A stretch of 41,394 nucleotides of DNA from Vibrio nigripulchritudo ATCC 27043 (GCF_000222685.1 NZ_AFWJ01000190.1:1-41394); one strand, 5' to 3'; shown: positions 26,732-35,639, numbered from the stretch's first letter. Notes: generated from the sequence alone by a model not told the origin. Numbers and translations: made by a program.

Positions 26732-27937
26732 CTACTGAGGCTGACCTTTCAGCCTTCTTATGAAAGATTTCGCAACCGCTTTTCTTTTACTTCCTTCTGG
26801 GAAAACTCTTTGAGCGAGGGTTTTATCTGTGCGTTTTAGAATGGCGGGGATTTCGGAAACCCAAGACTGGTTGATGTCATTTTTCTTTGCGTGCTCTAAA
26901 ACTTGTTTCCATTCTTCTTTTACAGCATCGTTTTTCAGAACGATCCCACGCAGCGCTTTGTGAATATCGGAGCCCGGCAGGCTTTTAGGAATACCATTGC
27001 CTGTTGCTAAAAAGTTGAGCTTGGTTCTCAGGCACTTTTCACAAACACCACAATTTCGGTCTTTAAGATCGCCTTGCCAACATACTCGTAAGTTGTCGAT
27101 TCCTTTCTGCCAATTTGCTATTTCATCCACTTTTTCTGTTCTACTGTGGCTGGCTCCATCATGAATAACTGTGAAACTACTGGAACTTAGCAAGTGGTCA
27201 GTAATTGGAGACGATCCCCAAGGAATGACTAAGCTGTCGTAGGGTTCGCTGCTGCCAACAATGCATATATCAGCTTCTCTCTTCATGTTACTGAGTGTAG
27301 CGACAAGAGCCGTAGAAAATGCATGTTCCCAGTTCACTTTTGACCAGAGTCGATAGTTGGTCTTGATGGCGACCAGAGGAATATCGACATCGCTCAACGT
27401 AGACTCAGAGCGCTTGAATGCGTTTTCAAATGCTTCGTTATCATTCAGAGGGATATCGAAACCATGCACCAAGGCAGATAGCCTGATGTTTTGAGAGCGG
27501 TAACCCGCAAGTTTTTTATGATGACGCCAAACGGAAAAGGTCGCGTCGACACCACCAGAAAACGCACAGATAGCCTGGTTACGTGGCAGTACCGGATCGC
27601 TATTGACCACATCAACTTTAATATCAACGATATGGTAAAGCTCTGGCAGCCACTTGTTCCAGGCTGACTGAAATTCCTCAATGTTTCCAAGTAAGGTGCG
27701 CGAAACCTCACCCTTTACGTGAACTTCCCGCTGCTCCTGCATCGCATCCATAATGACAGCTAGAACATAGGAGTCACAATCGGAGTCATCGAGTTGGTTC
27801 ACTTTATTTTCGATTTCAAACCACAGCTCATCAGAACTTTCAAGCTTATGGTCTGTGTACCTTTCTATAGTACATCGCCTGATGTATGTAGCATCACGCA
27901 ATTCGGGTTTCTGCGGTAAAATAACAAAAGATTTCAA
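26732..27937 (-). CDS. QueC-like PP-loop ATP pyrophosphatase, function unknown
   Basis: The protein has 401 residues. A PP-loop motif AFSGGVDATFS (SGGVD at 127-131) marks an adenylating N-type ATP pyrophosphatase. Further on, Cys286, Cys296, Cys299 and Cys302 form a C-x9-C-x2-C-x2-C cluster (NCGVCEKC) very like the zinc site of QueC. About 120 residues precede the PP-loop and about 100 basic residues follow the cluster; neither is in QueC, which is much shorter. It is therefore not QueC itself but a related enzyme that probably adenylates a carboxylate or amide; the substrate is unknown. It starts at TTG with AGGA 8 bp upstream. It stands alone between two terminators, with no pathway neighbours. 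Confidence 0.7.
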   Translation of the reverse strand: MKSFVILPQKPELRDATYIRRCTIERYTDHKLESSDELWFEIENKVNQLDDSDCDSYVLAVIMDAMQEQREVHVKGEVSRTLLGNIEEFQSAWNKWLPELYHIVDIKVDVVNSDPVLPRNQAICAFSGGVDATFSVWRHHKKLAGYRSQNIRLSALVHGFDIPLNDNEAFENAFKRSESTLSDVDIPLVAIKTNYRLWSKVNWEHAFSTALVATLSNMKREADICIVGSSEPYDSLVIPWGSSPITDHLLSSSSFTVIHDGASHSRTEKVDEIANWQKGIDNLRVCWQGDLKDRNCGVCEKCLRTKLNFLATGNGIPKSLPGSDIHKALRGIVLKNDAVKEEWKQVLEHAKKNDINQSWVSEIPAILKRTDKTLAQRVFPEGSKRKAVAKSFIRRLKGQPQ

Positions 27938-28090
27938 AATGCATCCTGCATATTTTATTTTCTAATTCTTTCGATATTTTGAGGAAAAGTTGTGCAAAAG
28001 CAAGCTTTAGAAAGTATGAAAAAAATACCAGAGAAAATGAGGTTATTAGTAACAAGGTATGTGGATAGGAGAGAGGATTTCTGCTTAAAA

Positions 28091-28126
28091 AATAATGCTC
28101 TACCCCTTTAGGGGTAGAGCATTATT
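28091..28126 (-). terminator. folD terminator
   Basis: A perfect 16-bp stem (AATAATGCTCTACCCC) with a TTTA loop is followed on the minus strand by TTTTTTAAG. It stands 20 bp after the folD stop. Confidence 0.9.
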
Positions 28127-28145
28127 GCAATATTCAGATGAGTGA

Positions 28146-29000
28146 TTAGCTGTTGTATTGTTCGCAGGCAAGCATCGTATTTTCAATCAGACTTGCAACG
28201 GTCATAGGACCTACACCACCTGGTACCGGAGTGATAAAGCTTGCGTTTTCTTTTGCTACGTCGTATTCCACGTCACCGACCAGTTTTCCGGAATCAAGAC
28301 GGTTAATACCGACATCAACCACAATTGCACCTTTCTTAATCCATGCGCCTGGAACGAAGTTAGGCTTACCAACCGCTACGACAACCACATCAGCCTGGCG
28401 TACGTGGCTTTCTAAATCTTTCGTAAAGCGGTGACAAGTTGTTGTTGTGCAACCTGCCAGCAGCAATTCAAGTGTCATCGGGCGCCCAACAATGTTGGAA
28501 GCACCAACAACAACAGCATGTTTACCACGAAGCTCAATGTTGTAACGTTCAAGCAGAGTGATGATGCCTTTTGGCGTACATGAGCGCAGTTTAGGAATAC
28601 GCTGACTCAGACGACCAACGTTGTAAGGGTGGAAACCATCAACGTCTTTTTCAGGCGTGATGCGTTCTAAAACTTTAGTGCTGTCGATACCTGCTGGAAG
28701 CGGTAGTTGAACCAGAATACCGTCAATTTCACCGTCTTTGTTGAGTTCGTCGACCAAAGCCAGCAATTCTTCTTCTGTTGTATTTGCTGGTAGATCGAAA
28801 GACTTAGAAACGAAACCTACTTCTTCACACGCTTTGCGCTTACTGCCTACATAGACTTGAGAAGCTGGATCTTCACCAACCAGAACTACAGCAAGACCTG
28901 GCGCGCGTAGCCCTGCATCAGTACGTGCTTTTACACGCGCTGCAACTTCTGAACGAACAGTTTGAGAAATGAGTTTGCCATCAATATTTTGAGCAGACAT
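28146..29000 (-). CDS. folD: Methylenetetrahydrofolate dehydrogenase/cyclohydrolase FolD
   Basis: FolD interconverts 5,10-methylene-THF and 10-formyl-THF, supplying formyl groups for PurN and others. The protein has 284 residues from ATG 29000 (SD AAGGA). The frame stays open for 37 codons upstream, but that stretch has no SD and covers a PurR-like box, so I reject it. Key features are [14 protein letters not shown] with the catalytic Lys, GILVQLPLP, the signature [20 protein letters not shown]-binding [12 protein letters not shown], and the C-terminal [19 protein letters not shown]. It is adjacent to tRNA-Arg(UCU), as folD and argU are in E. coli. Confidence 0.97.
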   Translation of the reverse strand: MSAQNIDGKLISQTVRSEVAARVKARTDAGLRAPGLAVVLVGEDPASQVYVGSKRKACEEVGFVSKSFDLPANTTEEELLALVDELNKDGEIDGILVQLPLPAGIDSTKVLERITPEKDVDGFHPYNVGRLSQRIPKLRSCTPKGIITLLERYNIELRGKHAVVVGASNIVGRPMTLELLLAGCTTTTCHRFTKDLESHVRQADVVVVAVGKPNFVPGAWIKKGAIVVDVGINRLDSGKLVGDVEYDVAKENASFITPVPGGVGPMTVASLIENTMLACEQYNS

Positions 29001-29067
29001 GTTATTCCTTGAGTTTGGGGGCTGAATTTTTGGCGTATTGTCGCAAAAAAATATGACAATATCCATT

Positions 29068-29083
29068 AAGCAAACGATTGCTA
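29068..29083 (-). promoter_or_regulatory. PurR-like box upstream of folD
   Basis: The minus strand reads TAGCAATCGTTTGCTT and the plus strand AAGCAAACGATTGCTA. Both orientations keep the GCAA-x-CG-x-TTGC core of PurR operators, and the site is nearly palindromic. It lies 68-83 bp upstream of folD, the same distance as the box before purM. Repressor binding is inferred. Confidence 0.65.
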
Positions 29084-29157
29084 AAGGAGGTTTCGGTGTC
29101 TTTTTCCCCATTCCGACTTTTTTTTGGTCATTCGAATCATAATGTTAGATAAATTCG

Positions 29158-29185
29158 TTGACCTTAACCAAGCATCTCGTATAAT
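29158..29185 (+). promoter_or_regulatory. tRNA-Arg promoter
   Basis: TTGACC and TATAAT are separated by 16 bp and followed by a C-rich discriminator, ending 15 bp before the tRNA. This is a strong sigma-70 promoter typical of stable RNA genes. Confidence 0.85.
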
Positions 29186-29199
29186 CCTGTCCCTGTAGC

Positions 29200-29276
29200 G
29201 CGCCCTTAGCTCAGTTGGATAGAGCACGTGCCTTCTAAGCATGTGGTCGCAGGTTCGAATCCTGCAGGGCGTGCCA
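29200..29276 (+). tRNA. argU: tRNA-Arg(UCU)
   Basis: The gene is 77 nt with CCA encoded. It forms a full cloverleaf: acceptor GCGCCCT / AGGGCGT, D arm GCTC-AGTTGGATA-GAGC, anticodon stem CGTGC / GCATG around loop CTTCTAA (anticodon TCT), and T arm GCAGG-TTCGAAT-CCTGC. It decodes AGA. The sequence is very close to E. coli argU. It has its own promoter and terminator. Confidence 0.97.
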
Positions 29277-29290
29277 TTTATTCAAACAAA

Positions 29291-29322
29291 GCCCCGATAA
29301 CTCAATGAGTTGCCGGGGTTTT
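29291..29322 (+). terminator. tRNA-Arg terminator
   Basis: The stem CCCCGATAACTC / GAGTTGCCGGGG, with one mismatch and one wobble, has an AATG loop and ends in TTTTGT. It lies 14 bp after the tRNA. Confidence 0.8.
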
Positions 29323-29433
29323 GTCGTTTTATACTGCCTTGTTTATTCCTCTTTCCTCTGCATGACTTTTCTAACAACACATTAAGGCTTGTTGAAGTAG
29401 GCTAATTCGAAACATTGAGTCTTGGAGAAGTTT

Positions 29434-29922
29434 ATGACATTCCAATCAGATGCCCGTATACATCAGTTTACTTCTGAATCCTACTTTCGCGATACGTTCA
29501 CTACATTGATTGAAAACCATGGAGAGTCTGCCATGGAGGTGTATTTAAGATTAGTGAGTACCACTCCGTCGTGGGTCAACCAATTGATGGACGCCCGAAA
29601 TCGAATTGTGGGACTGTTTGGGTTAAAGAACTTAGGAAGACTGACCGATGTATTGCCGAACAAGGCCGCGAATGAATATCAGGCAGGCGACATGGTCGGA
29701 ATATTCTCTCTTCATAGCATTTCGGATCGTGAAGTGATCATGGAAGATGACGATAAACACCTGAATGTGAAAGTGTCACTGTTTTTAGAAGACAAAGGTG
29801 AGTACACCAAGGTATATGCTACAACCACAGTACACGTGTACAACATGTTGGGACGCGCTTACATGTTCTTTGTCACACCGGCGCATAAGGTGATTGTTCC
29901 GGCGTCTTTGAAAAACTTATAG
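29434..29922 (+). CDS. DUF2867 family protein
   Basis: The protein has 162 residues from ATG 29434, chosen because GGAG lies 6 bp upstream; an in-frame TTG at 29422 lies upstream of that SD. The sequence SYFRDTF...AMEVYLRLVSTTPSWVNQLMDARNRIVGLFGLKNLG and the late DKHLNVKVSLFL and AHKVIVPASLKNL fit the DUF2867 family, small cytosolic proteins with a probable ligand-binding alpha/beta fold. No catalytic residues are evident and the function is unknown. It converges on the hybrid kinase gene 22 bp further on. Confidence 0.75.
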   Translation: MTFQSDARIHQFTSESYFRDTFTTLIENHGESAMEVYLRLVSTTPSWVNQLMDARNRIVGLFGLKNLGRLTDVLPNKAANEYQAGDMVGIFSLHSISDREVIMEDDDKHLNVKVSLFLEDKGEYTKVYATTTVHVYNMLGRAYMFFVTPAHKVIVPASLKNL

Positions 29923-29935
29923 TTTCGAAATTCAG

Positions 29936-29955
29936 CGGAGTCGGCTACGACTCCG
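29936..29955. terminator. Hairpin between DUF2867 and hybrid kinase genes
   Basis: A perfect 8-bp stem CGGAGTCG / CGACTCCG with a GCTA loop includes the minus-strand stop codon of the kinase. It has no clear T run, so termination strength is doubtful. Confidence 0.45.
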
Positions 29956-32440
29956 TGCTTTCCTGTACACCCTCGACGTATTTCTCCATCTTGGCGATGA
30001 ACACGGCTTTGGTGAAAGGCTTAGGTAAGTAGTCATCCATACCCACATCAAAACATTTTTGAATGTCGTCTTCCAGCACACTTGCAGTAAGCGCAATGAT
30101 TGGAATTGGGGATAGCTGATTATCGCTTTCGTAAGCCCGAATTTCAGCTGTTGCTTCAAAACCATCTTTGACAGGCATCATGCAGTCCATTAGCACAGCG
30201 GCATAGCCTTTAGGGTCTGCCTGATACGCGTCTACCGCTTCCTGTCCATTGTTGGCAATGAACACTCTAAGTCCCATTCTTTCCAAATTAATCTCAGCGA
30301 CCTTCTGGTTAACGGCATTGTCTTCAACCAACAGAATCTGGCTGGTGGCAGAGCTGCGTGATTCGTTGAAATCAGGTTCACTGGTGGCATCGGGTACGTG
30401 CTGAGTCTGGCTTTCTTTTAATACCGTAAGCAATCGCAAACCAAATAAAGGAGCGGTCAGGTAACCATCCACCAAATGTTCAAAGTTCAAATGTTCCTGA
30501 TGATTGTCGCGGACCACAACAAGCGGCAAATCTGAGTGGGAAAGCCTCAGTTGTGACAAGGTCGCGCTGGTCTCTTCTGATGTCGTCTGAGCACATACGG
30601 CAACGCAATTATGAGGCACTTCCTGATCGCTGTTTTCCATATCGTAAGGCAGATAATTGACGGAGAAGTGATCCAGTTCATCGCAGATAGGTGAGTCAGA
30701 AGCAATATTGACGAGCAACACCGATGGAAGATTCCCAATAGGAACCTGATGCCCTTGTTCAATGGGGCAGGTGATCTCAAATTTAAATTCACTGCCTTTT
30801 CCTTTGGCAGAAATCAGCTCCAGCTTTCCTCCCATCAGTTCGACTATTTTGTCACTAATGGCAAGACCGAGCCCGGTGCCTCCGAATTCTTTGGAAGTGT
30901 CACTATGCTCTTGCTCAAATGCCTGGAAAATCTTCTGCTGCTTGGCAACATCGATGCCGATTCCGGTATCGATCACTCGGAAAAGCAAACTGATTGAATC
31001 TGGCTCAAAAGTTCGGCTTGATAGAATTAAGGAAACTGACCCTTCTTTGGTGAATTTAATGGCGTTGGACGCCAGATTCATCATGACCTGACGCAGCTTG
31101 TGTTCATCGACTTTTACGTGTTCTGGAATTGCGGTTGAGACGTCTACGTTTAACTGAATGCCAGACTGATGCGCTTTAGGTGCAATAAGTGCAGCGGTGT
31201 CATAAATCACTTCTCTTACATTAGAGGTATGAGGGGAGATTTGCAGCTTGCCGGACTCGATTTTCGATAAATCCAGCACATCGTTAATCAGCATTAACAG
31301 GGTTTGAGAAGAGGAATCTATGGTTTTCAGATAATCCTTCTGCATGGCTGATAAACGTGTGCCTTTTAAGATTTCCGCCATGCCAATAATGCCATTCAGA
31401 GGCGTGCGGATTTCATGAGACATATTGGCGAGGAAGGAACTCTTAGCCCGGTTGGCCTTTTCGGCCTCACGTACTGAGACTTTCAGTTTCTTCTCAATTT
31501 TCGTGGCATTCAGTACCAATATCAAAAGTGAAAATGCTGTCGCGACCAACATGATAATGAACAAGATTAACTGATAAGTACTGATGGTATCTTCAGACTT
31601 CAAAAGCACGGTATCGATATGCTTGCTCAGTTTTAAAAAGTTGGCTTCGATCTGATGGGCGGTTTCGCGCAATGCTCCATGCTGCCCTAGGTTCTCACTT
31701 AAACCAAGCACTCGAAGGCTGAAAAGTAAGTCATGTACTTGCTCCGAAGATTGATCCAGTAGCACCATGGCGTATGTGTCTTTGTCAGGGTTTAAGCCCG
31801 ATTTTAGTGCGACCAAATTATCTATGATGCTTTTCTTCTCGGAAACATCTTTACGATACAAACTTTTCAGAAGTTTGTTTTCTACCTCCAGCAAAAAGGT
31901 CTGATTTGCGCCCATCTCCAGAACCAGATGTTCGGTTTCAGCAATCACTCGCTCAACGGTTTGAGAGTCGTTGGGCAGTTCCTGACGCAGCTTAGCGAGG
32001 TTGAGCAACAACTTATCGAGTATGCCGTCAGAAGGGGAATAAATGTGTAAGAAGGTAACAGCGAGAGCATCAAAACGATCCTGATACTGAGTGACCGAAC
32101 TGAGTGTGTTTTTTAGATCGTCGCGGACATTAATTTTCCCCTGATTACTGAGCAGATAGATGGTATTCAGGGTTTGCGACAGCACCACAATTTCGTCGTC
32201 AAAACGTTTGACGTATTTTTCGTCCTTTCTGGCAAGGAAGTCCTTTTCGTGACGCCGTAATTGCAGCAGCGAGGTATGCGCTTTAGCCAGATTATGGCGG
32301 ATCGTATTCAGATTGCTTTGTTGCGCACTAAAGTATCCATTAGCAAACACCCACAATAGGAAGAGGGCGAATATGGTTACAATAGATAGGGCAATCTGAC
32401 CTTTGATGGTTTTTGAAAATGCTTTAACGATCATTGGCAT
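29945..32440 (-). CDS. Hybrid sensor histidine kinase with HBM-type sensor
   Basis: The protein has 831 residues. TM1 is about 14-35. A helical periplasmic sensor (36-287) begins with LRRHEKDFLARKDEKYVKRF, characteristic of helical bimodular (HBM) sensors such as those of TorS and McpS. TM2 is about 289-311. No HAMP domain separates it from the HisKA domain (His342 in ANMSHEIRTPLNG). The ATPase domain has MNLASNAIKFT, DTGIGI (491-496) and FGGTGLGLAIS. Residues about 572-675 look like a degenerate receiver. The real receiver has acceptor Asp752 (AVLMDCMMP). There is no HPt domain, so it needs an external one. A second ATG two codons downstream is an alternative start. The chemoreceptor gene upstream is separated by a terminator. 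Confidence 0.9.
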   Translation of the reverse strand: MPMIVKAFSKTIKGQIALSIVTIFALFLLWVFANGYFSAQQSNLNTIRHNLAKAHTSLLQLRRHEKDFLARKDEKYVKRFDDEIVVLSQTLNTIYLLSNQGKINVRDDLKNTLSSVTQYQDRFDALAVTFLHIYSPSDGILDKLLLNLAKLRQELPNDSQTVERVIAETEHLVLEMGANQTFLLEVENKLLKSLYRKDVSEKKSIIDNLVALKSGLNPDKDTYAMVLLDQSSEQVHDLLFSLRVLGLSENLGQHGALRETAHQIEANFLKLSKHIDTVLLKSEDTISTYQLILFIIMLVATAFSLLILVLNATKIEKKLKVSVREAEKANRAKSSFLANMSHEIRTPLNGIIGMAEILKGTRLSAMQKDYLKTIDSSSQTLLMLINDVLDLSKIESGKLQISPHTSNVREVIYDTAALIAPKAHQSGIQLNVDVSTAIPEHVKVDEHKLRQVMMNLASNAIKFTKEGSVSLILSSRTFEPDSISLLFRVIDTGIGIDVAKQQKIFQAFEQEHSDTSKEFGGTGLGLAISDKIVELMGGKLELISAKGKGSEFKFEITCPIEQGHQVPIGNLPSVLLVNIASDSPICDELDHFSVNYLPYDMENSDQEVPHNCVAVCAQTTSEETSATLSQLRLSHSDLPLVVVRDNHQEHLNFEHLVDGYLTAPLFGLRLLTVLKESQTQHVPDATSEPDFNESRSSATSQILLVEDNAVNQKVAEINLERMGLRVFIANNGQEAVDAYQADPKGYAAVLMDCMMPVKDGFEATAEIRAYESDNQLSPIPIIALTASVLEDDIQKCFDVGMDDYLPKPFTKAVFIAKMEKYVEGVQESTES

Positions 32441-32540
32441 ACCGAATGTGAACAGTCATCATCTAAACGTAGAAAGAGATAGAGTGTTTTTAAAGCAAAG
32501 CAAAGCACTAAATGGTTGAACTGTGACCTTTATGTGACAA

Positions 32541-32570
32541 AAAAAGGGTGCCATAACAAATGACACCCTA
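32541..32570 (-). terminator. Chemoreceptor gene terminator
   Basis: On the minus strand the stem AGGGTGTCAT / ATGGCACCCT (one G-U pair) with a 5-nt loop is followed by TTTTTTT. It lies 30 bp after the chemoreceptor stop. Confidence 0.88.
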
Positions 32571-32599
32571 ATGATACGTTTATGTGAGAACTATGACGC

Positions 32600-34321
32600 T
32601 TACATATTAGCGAGTTCTTTAGCACTCTGATCCAGATTGGAAGCTGACACTTCTACCTGTTCAATTGAGCGCGCGACCTGATTAGTCAGCTCGTTTATCT
32701 GAGACAGACTTTCGTTGATCATATTAGACACCTTGGATTGCTCGTCGGTAGACTGAGCGATTTCAGAGTTGAGGCTGAAAATAGTGCCCGTGGTGTCTTT
32801 GATTTTAACGAAGACTTCACCAATCTTATCGATGCTCTCATGAGCCGTGGACATTAGCCCAGCAGCCTGATTGATGGTACCACCCATGGAATTGGTTTTT
32901 TCTTGCAGGCTGGCAATAATCTCTTCGATTTCGTTGGTTGAATCCTGTGTACGTTGAGCCAGAGAGCGAACTTCATCTGCTACCACCGCAAAGCCTCGAC
33001 CCTGCTCACCAGCACGTGCTGCCTCGATAGCGGCATTCAGTGCCAGCAAGTTAGTTTGTTCTGCAATCGACTTGATTACGTCCAGCACGCCAGATACCTG
33101 AGCACTTTCAGAAATCAGCCCTTCCATCGCTTGCTGGGTGTTGCCGAACTCGCTTTGCAGCGTGGTCATGGAATCCACTGCCAGTTGCATGGACGATTGT
33201 CCTTCACTTACGTTGCGGTCATTTTGTGAGGCTTCATTCTCGGCATTTACAGTGACGTCTGTCACTCGTGTCAGGGCTGTAGCCATCTCTTCTACCGCAA
33301 CCAGTACCGAGTTGGTTTCCTGAGTCAGTGTGTCTGAGGTCATACGACTTTCAGATACCACTCCATGCGTTTGAGATGCCAGATCCTGAACGTGTGCCGA
33401 AACACGGTTCGAGGTTTCTTTTGTCTTGTGCAGAGATTCCAGCAAGCTATTAATCTGAACGGCGATTTCCCCGATTTCGCCACTGCCCACATTGTCAATT
33501 CTAAGCCCGAGGTTGCCACTGCTCTCAATGTTTTTAAGCTGGACACTCAAGTTGGTCACTGGCTTGGTCACGACTCTGTTTACCATGACAAAACCGATGA
33601 CAGCTGCGATGAGCAATAAGACCATCAGAGCTAAGGTGATGATTACCGCTTTCTCAAGAGAAGAAAAATCTCGCTCCAGATAGTTGAAAGTTCGGTTCTC
33701 AAGCTCAGAGAAGAAACCATCGATCGGTTTCATGATTTTGGCTTTCTCAACGTGGTAGGTTTTACTGTGAAGCAGTTCCGCCGCCATCGCAGTATCCGGT
33801 TCTTTACGTAAGGTATATTGACCAGAATTCGGATCCTGGAAAATACCTTTAACCGCGTTCATAGCTTTCACTTCCAGATTCACCAGAGCATCTGAGTTAC
33901 CTTGTGCTTCTTTTAGTAACGCGAATTCTTTGTCTGAGAAGCCTAAGTCCTTCATTCGTTGCTGAATTGAAATTGTCTGACCGTCAGGCTTTGGTTTTTC
34001 GCCGTAGTTAATCACCAGATCCCAGTAAATTTGGTGATACTTTTGCGGCAGTGGTTTTTCACCATTACGAATCGCCAGTATGTCCATATACATACTTTCG
34101 TAATCGTCATTACCTGTCAGTGCGTAGGTTCTTGCTAAACGGGTCAGGTCATCGGAGCTCTGTCTTAGCTCATCAGCAACCTGATACGAGGCGTAGCGTG
34201 TTTCCGAAGTCTGCTTTAGTTTGTCTGCAGAGCTTAGAATTGTGAACCCTAACACTATGGTGATGCCCGCAATGATAGACATAGCACCGAAGACATAAGC
34301 CATTATTGCTCTGGTTTTCAT
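32600..34321 (-). CDS. Methyl-accepting chemotaxis protein
   Basis: The protein has 573 residues. TM1 is about 7-29. A periplasmic sensor of some 190 residues (30-222) includes [31 protein letters not shown], found in many marine chemoreceptors. TM2 is about 225-247 and is followed by a HAMP domain to about 302. The long cytoplasmic coiled coil has the invariant hairpin tip [20 protein letters not shown] and [18 protein letters not shown], which binds CheA and CheW. There is no C-terminal CheR/CheB pentapeptide. AAGGAA precedes the ATG. Ligand is unknown; the adjacent genes for sensing and sugar uptake do not define it. Confidence 0.95.
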   Translation of the reverse strand: MKTRAIMAYVFGAMSIIAGITIVLGFTILSSADKLKQTSETRYASYQVADELRQSSDDLTRLARTYALTGNDDYESMYMDILAIRNGEKPLPQKYHQIYWDLVINYGEKPKPDGQTISIQQRMKDLGFSDKEFALLKEAQGNSDALVNLEVKAMNAVKGIFQDPNSGQYTLRKEPDTAMAAELLHSKTYHVEKAKIMKPIDGFFSELENRTFNYLERDFSSLEKAVIITLALMVLLLIAAVIGFVMVNRVVTKPVTNLSVQLKNIESSGNLGLRIDNVGSGEIGEIAVQINSLLESLHKTKETSNRVSAHVQDLASQTHGVVSESRMTSDTLTQETNSVLVAVEEMATALTRVTDVTVNAENEASQNDRNVSEGQSSMQLAVDSMTTLQSEFGNTQQAMEGLISESAQVSGVLDVIKSIAEQTNLLALNAAIEAARAGEQGRGFAVVADEVRSLAQRTQDSTNEIEEIIASLQEKTNSMGGTINQAAGLMSTAHESIDKIGEVFVKIKDTTGTIFSLNSEIAQSTDEQSKVSNMINESLSQINELTNQVARSIEQVEVSASNLDQSAKELANM

Positions 34322-34452
34322 AGTTATTTCCTTGGACTGTCACGACTAGAAAAAGTGTAGTCCAAGATTTTGGAAAGCGTTACATAGAGGAAAAAATTGT
34401 GAGCCCGGCTCAGTCACTCTGGTGCACAGACGCTCAGACGCATAGCTGCTTT

Positions 34453-34517
34453 GGCGTGGATAGTTATTGTGGTGTGAATAGCTATTATGGTGAGGATAGC
34501 TATTACGGCGTGTATTG
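34453..34517. repeat. Degenerate 18-bp tandem repeat
   Basis: Three adjacent 18-bp units start at 34453, 34471 and 34489, of the form GG(C/T)G(T/A)G(G/A)ATAG(T/C)TATT(G/A)(T/C). A fourth partial unit begins at 34507 and a weak one precedes the array. It covers the 3' end and stop codon of the diguanylate cyclase gene. Confidence 0.75.
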
Positions 34518-35639
34518 AGGGCTAAAGGTCTGGTTGTCTTCTTCGTTGTCGGCTGGTGCAATGACGACCTGATTTCTGCCGAGCTGTTTGGCTTTGTAAA
34601 GTGCCTGATCTGCACGTTTCAGCGCGTCGGCAACCGTTTCGGAATCACGGAACTGAGAAACCCCTAAGCTGATGGTTATTTCTAATGACTGACTGCTGCA
34701 GTAGAGCACGGCAACCCGAATGCGTTCGGCAATGTCTCCCGCTTCATGCAACCCGACAGGGAGAGAAAGCAGAAACTCTTCGCCACCATATCGACCGACT
34801 GAAGAACCTTCTGGTAAAAAGTCCGCTTCCAGCGTTCGGGCAAGTTCGGACAACACCGCATCACCCATTAGGTGCCCGTAGGAGTCATTGAGTTTTTTGA
34901 AGTGGTCTACGTCGCAGAGAATCAAACTTGCCTGTTTGGCGTTGTCTTTGATTTGGCGCGCTTTGTCCAGAATAACGCGGTGGTTGTAAAGGTTGGTTAA
35001 GCTGTCTCGCTCAGCCAAATGTTTCAGTTTTTCTGCGTAGCTTTGGGCTCTCATCGCTTCCATTCGATAGCGATAAACGTGTCCAGACATCATAACCATT
35101 AGCATTATCATGACGGCAAAATAAGAAAACTGATGATCAAGGAAACGAGCGTAATCTGAGGTGTAATGCGTCACCAAATCAGGGTAATAGGTTTCCACAC
35201 TAAACAGAATAGATGGCAGGCAGATCGCGAAGGTAATGAAAGGCCACTTCAACATCGCCATTTCTCGCAACACACTTTGGGTGTACAGCGCTGTTACCAG
35301 ACAATACAAGGCAGTCGGACCGTATGATCCTGAATTCGAAAACCAGGTCATGGGGATCACAAACACCATCAGGCAAGTGGCAAATAAAACGGCAACAGGT
35401 CGATAGCGATCTTTAAAGCGAGAGTAATACCACATCACCCCCATTAAAGCGGCAACGACATAGAGAATAATAGAAAAGTGAATGGGTGTAATTTCAGCGA
35501 CGGTATTAAAAACGCCTACAATGACCATGAAAATAGAAACAAGCAGCAGGAAAACGTGATGTACTCTATTGAATACATCTTCGCTGTCGCCAGATATCCA
35601 ACGCATTACTTGCTTTAATTTTTCAAGTGCTTTGTTCAA
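34503..35639 (-). CDS. Membrane diguanylate cyclase (GGDEF)
   Basis: The protein has 378 residues. Six hydrophobic segments lie between about 27 and 187. The GGDEF domain (about 205-370) carries ERDSLTNLYNHR, the metal-binding LCDVDHFKKLND and the active-site GGEEF (285-289), so it should make c-di-GMP from GTP. The inhibitory I-site Arg-x-x-Asp expected five residues before GGEEF is replaced (PEGS), so product inhibition is likely absent. I keep the TTG start at 35639, with AGGA upstream; an ATG at codon 12 is an alternative. The C-terminus lies in an 18-bp repeat array. It opposes the receiver-EAL protein at 22124 in function. Confidence 0.9.
   Translation of the reverse strand: MNKALEKLKQVMRWISGDSEDVFNRVHHVFLLLVSIFMVIVGVFNTVAEITPIHFSIILYVVAALMGVMWYYSRFKDRYRPVAVLFATCLMVFVIPMTWFSNSGSYGPTALYCLVTALYTQSVLREMAMLKWPFITFAICLPSILFSVETYYPDLVTHYTSDYARFLDHQFSYFAVMIMLMVMMSGHVYRYRMEAMRAQSYAEKLKHLAERDSLTNLYNHRVILDKARQIKDNAKQASLILCDVDHFKKLNDSYGHLMGDAVLSELARTLEADFLPEGSSVGRYGGEEFLLSLPVGLHEAGDIAERIRVAVLYCSSQSLEITISLGVSQFRDSETVADALKRADQALYKAKQLGRNQVVIAPADNEEDNQTFSPQYTP

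Noticed and set aside
27992-28111. 39-codon plus-strand frame starting GTG with GAGG upstream
   Set aside because: It has a plausible SD, but it ends inside the folD terminator stem, starts at GTG, has no recognisable features and is too short to trust without conservation.
29001-29111. 37-codon N-terminal extension of FolD
   Set aside because: No SD is present, the length would be atypical and it overlaps the PurR-like box; the ATG at 29000 has AAGGA.
32521-32538. Two TGTGAC words suggesting a CRP site
   Set aside because: They are direct, not inverted, repeats and lie between a stop codon and a terminator.
34346-34615. 89-codon minus-strand frame with repeated NSYPHH-like residues
   Set aside because: It overlaps the end of the diguanylate cyclase gene in another frame, has no SD, and its repetitive residues simply translate the 18-bp DNA repeat.
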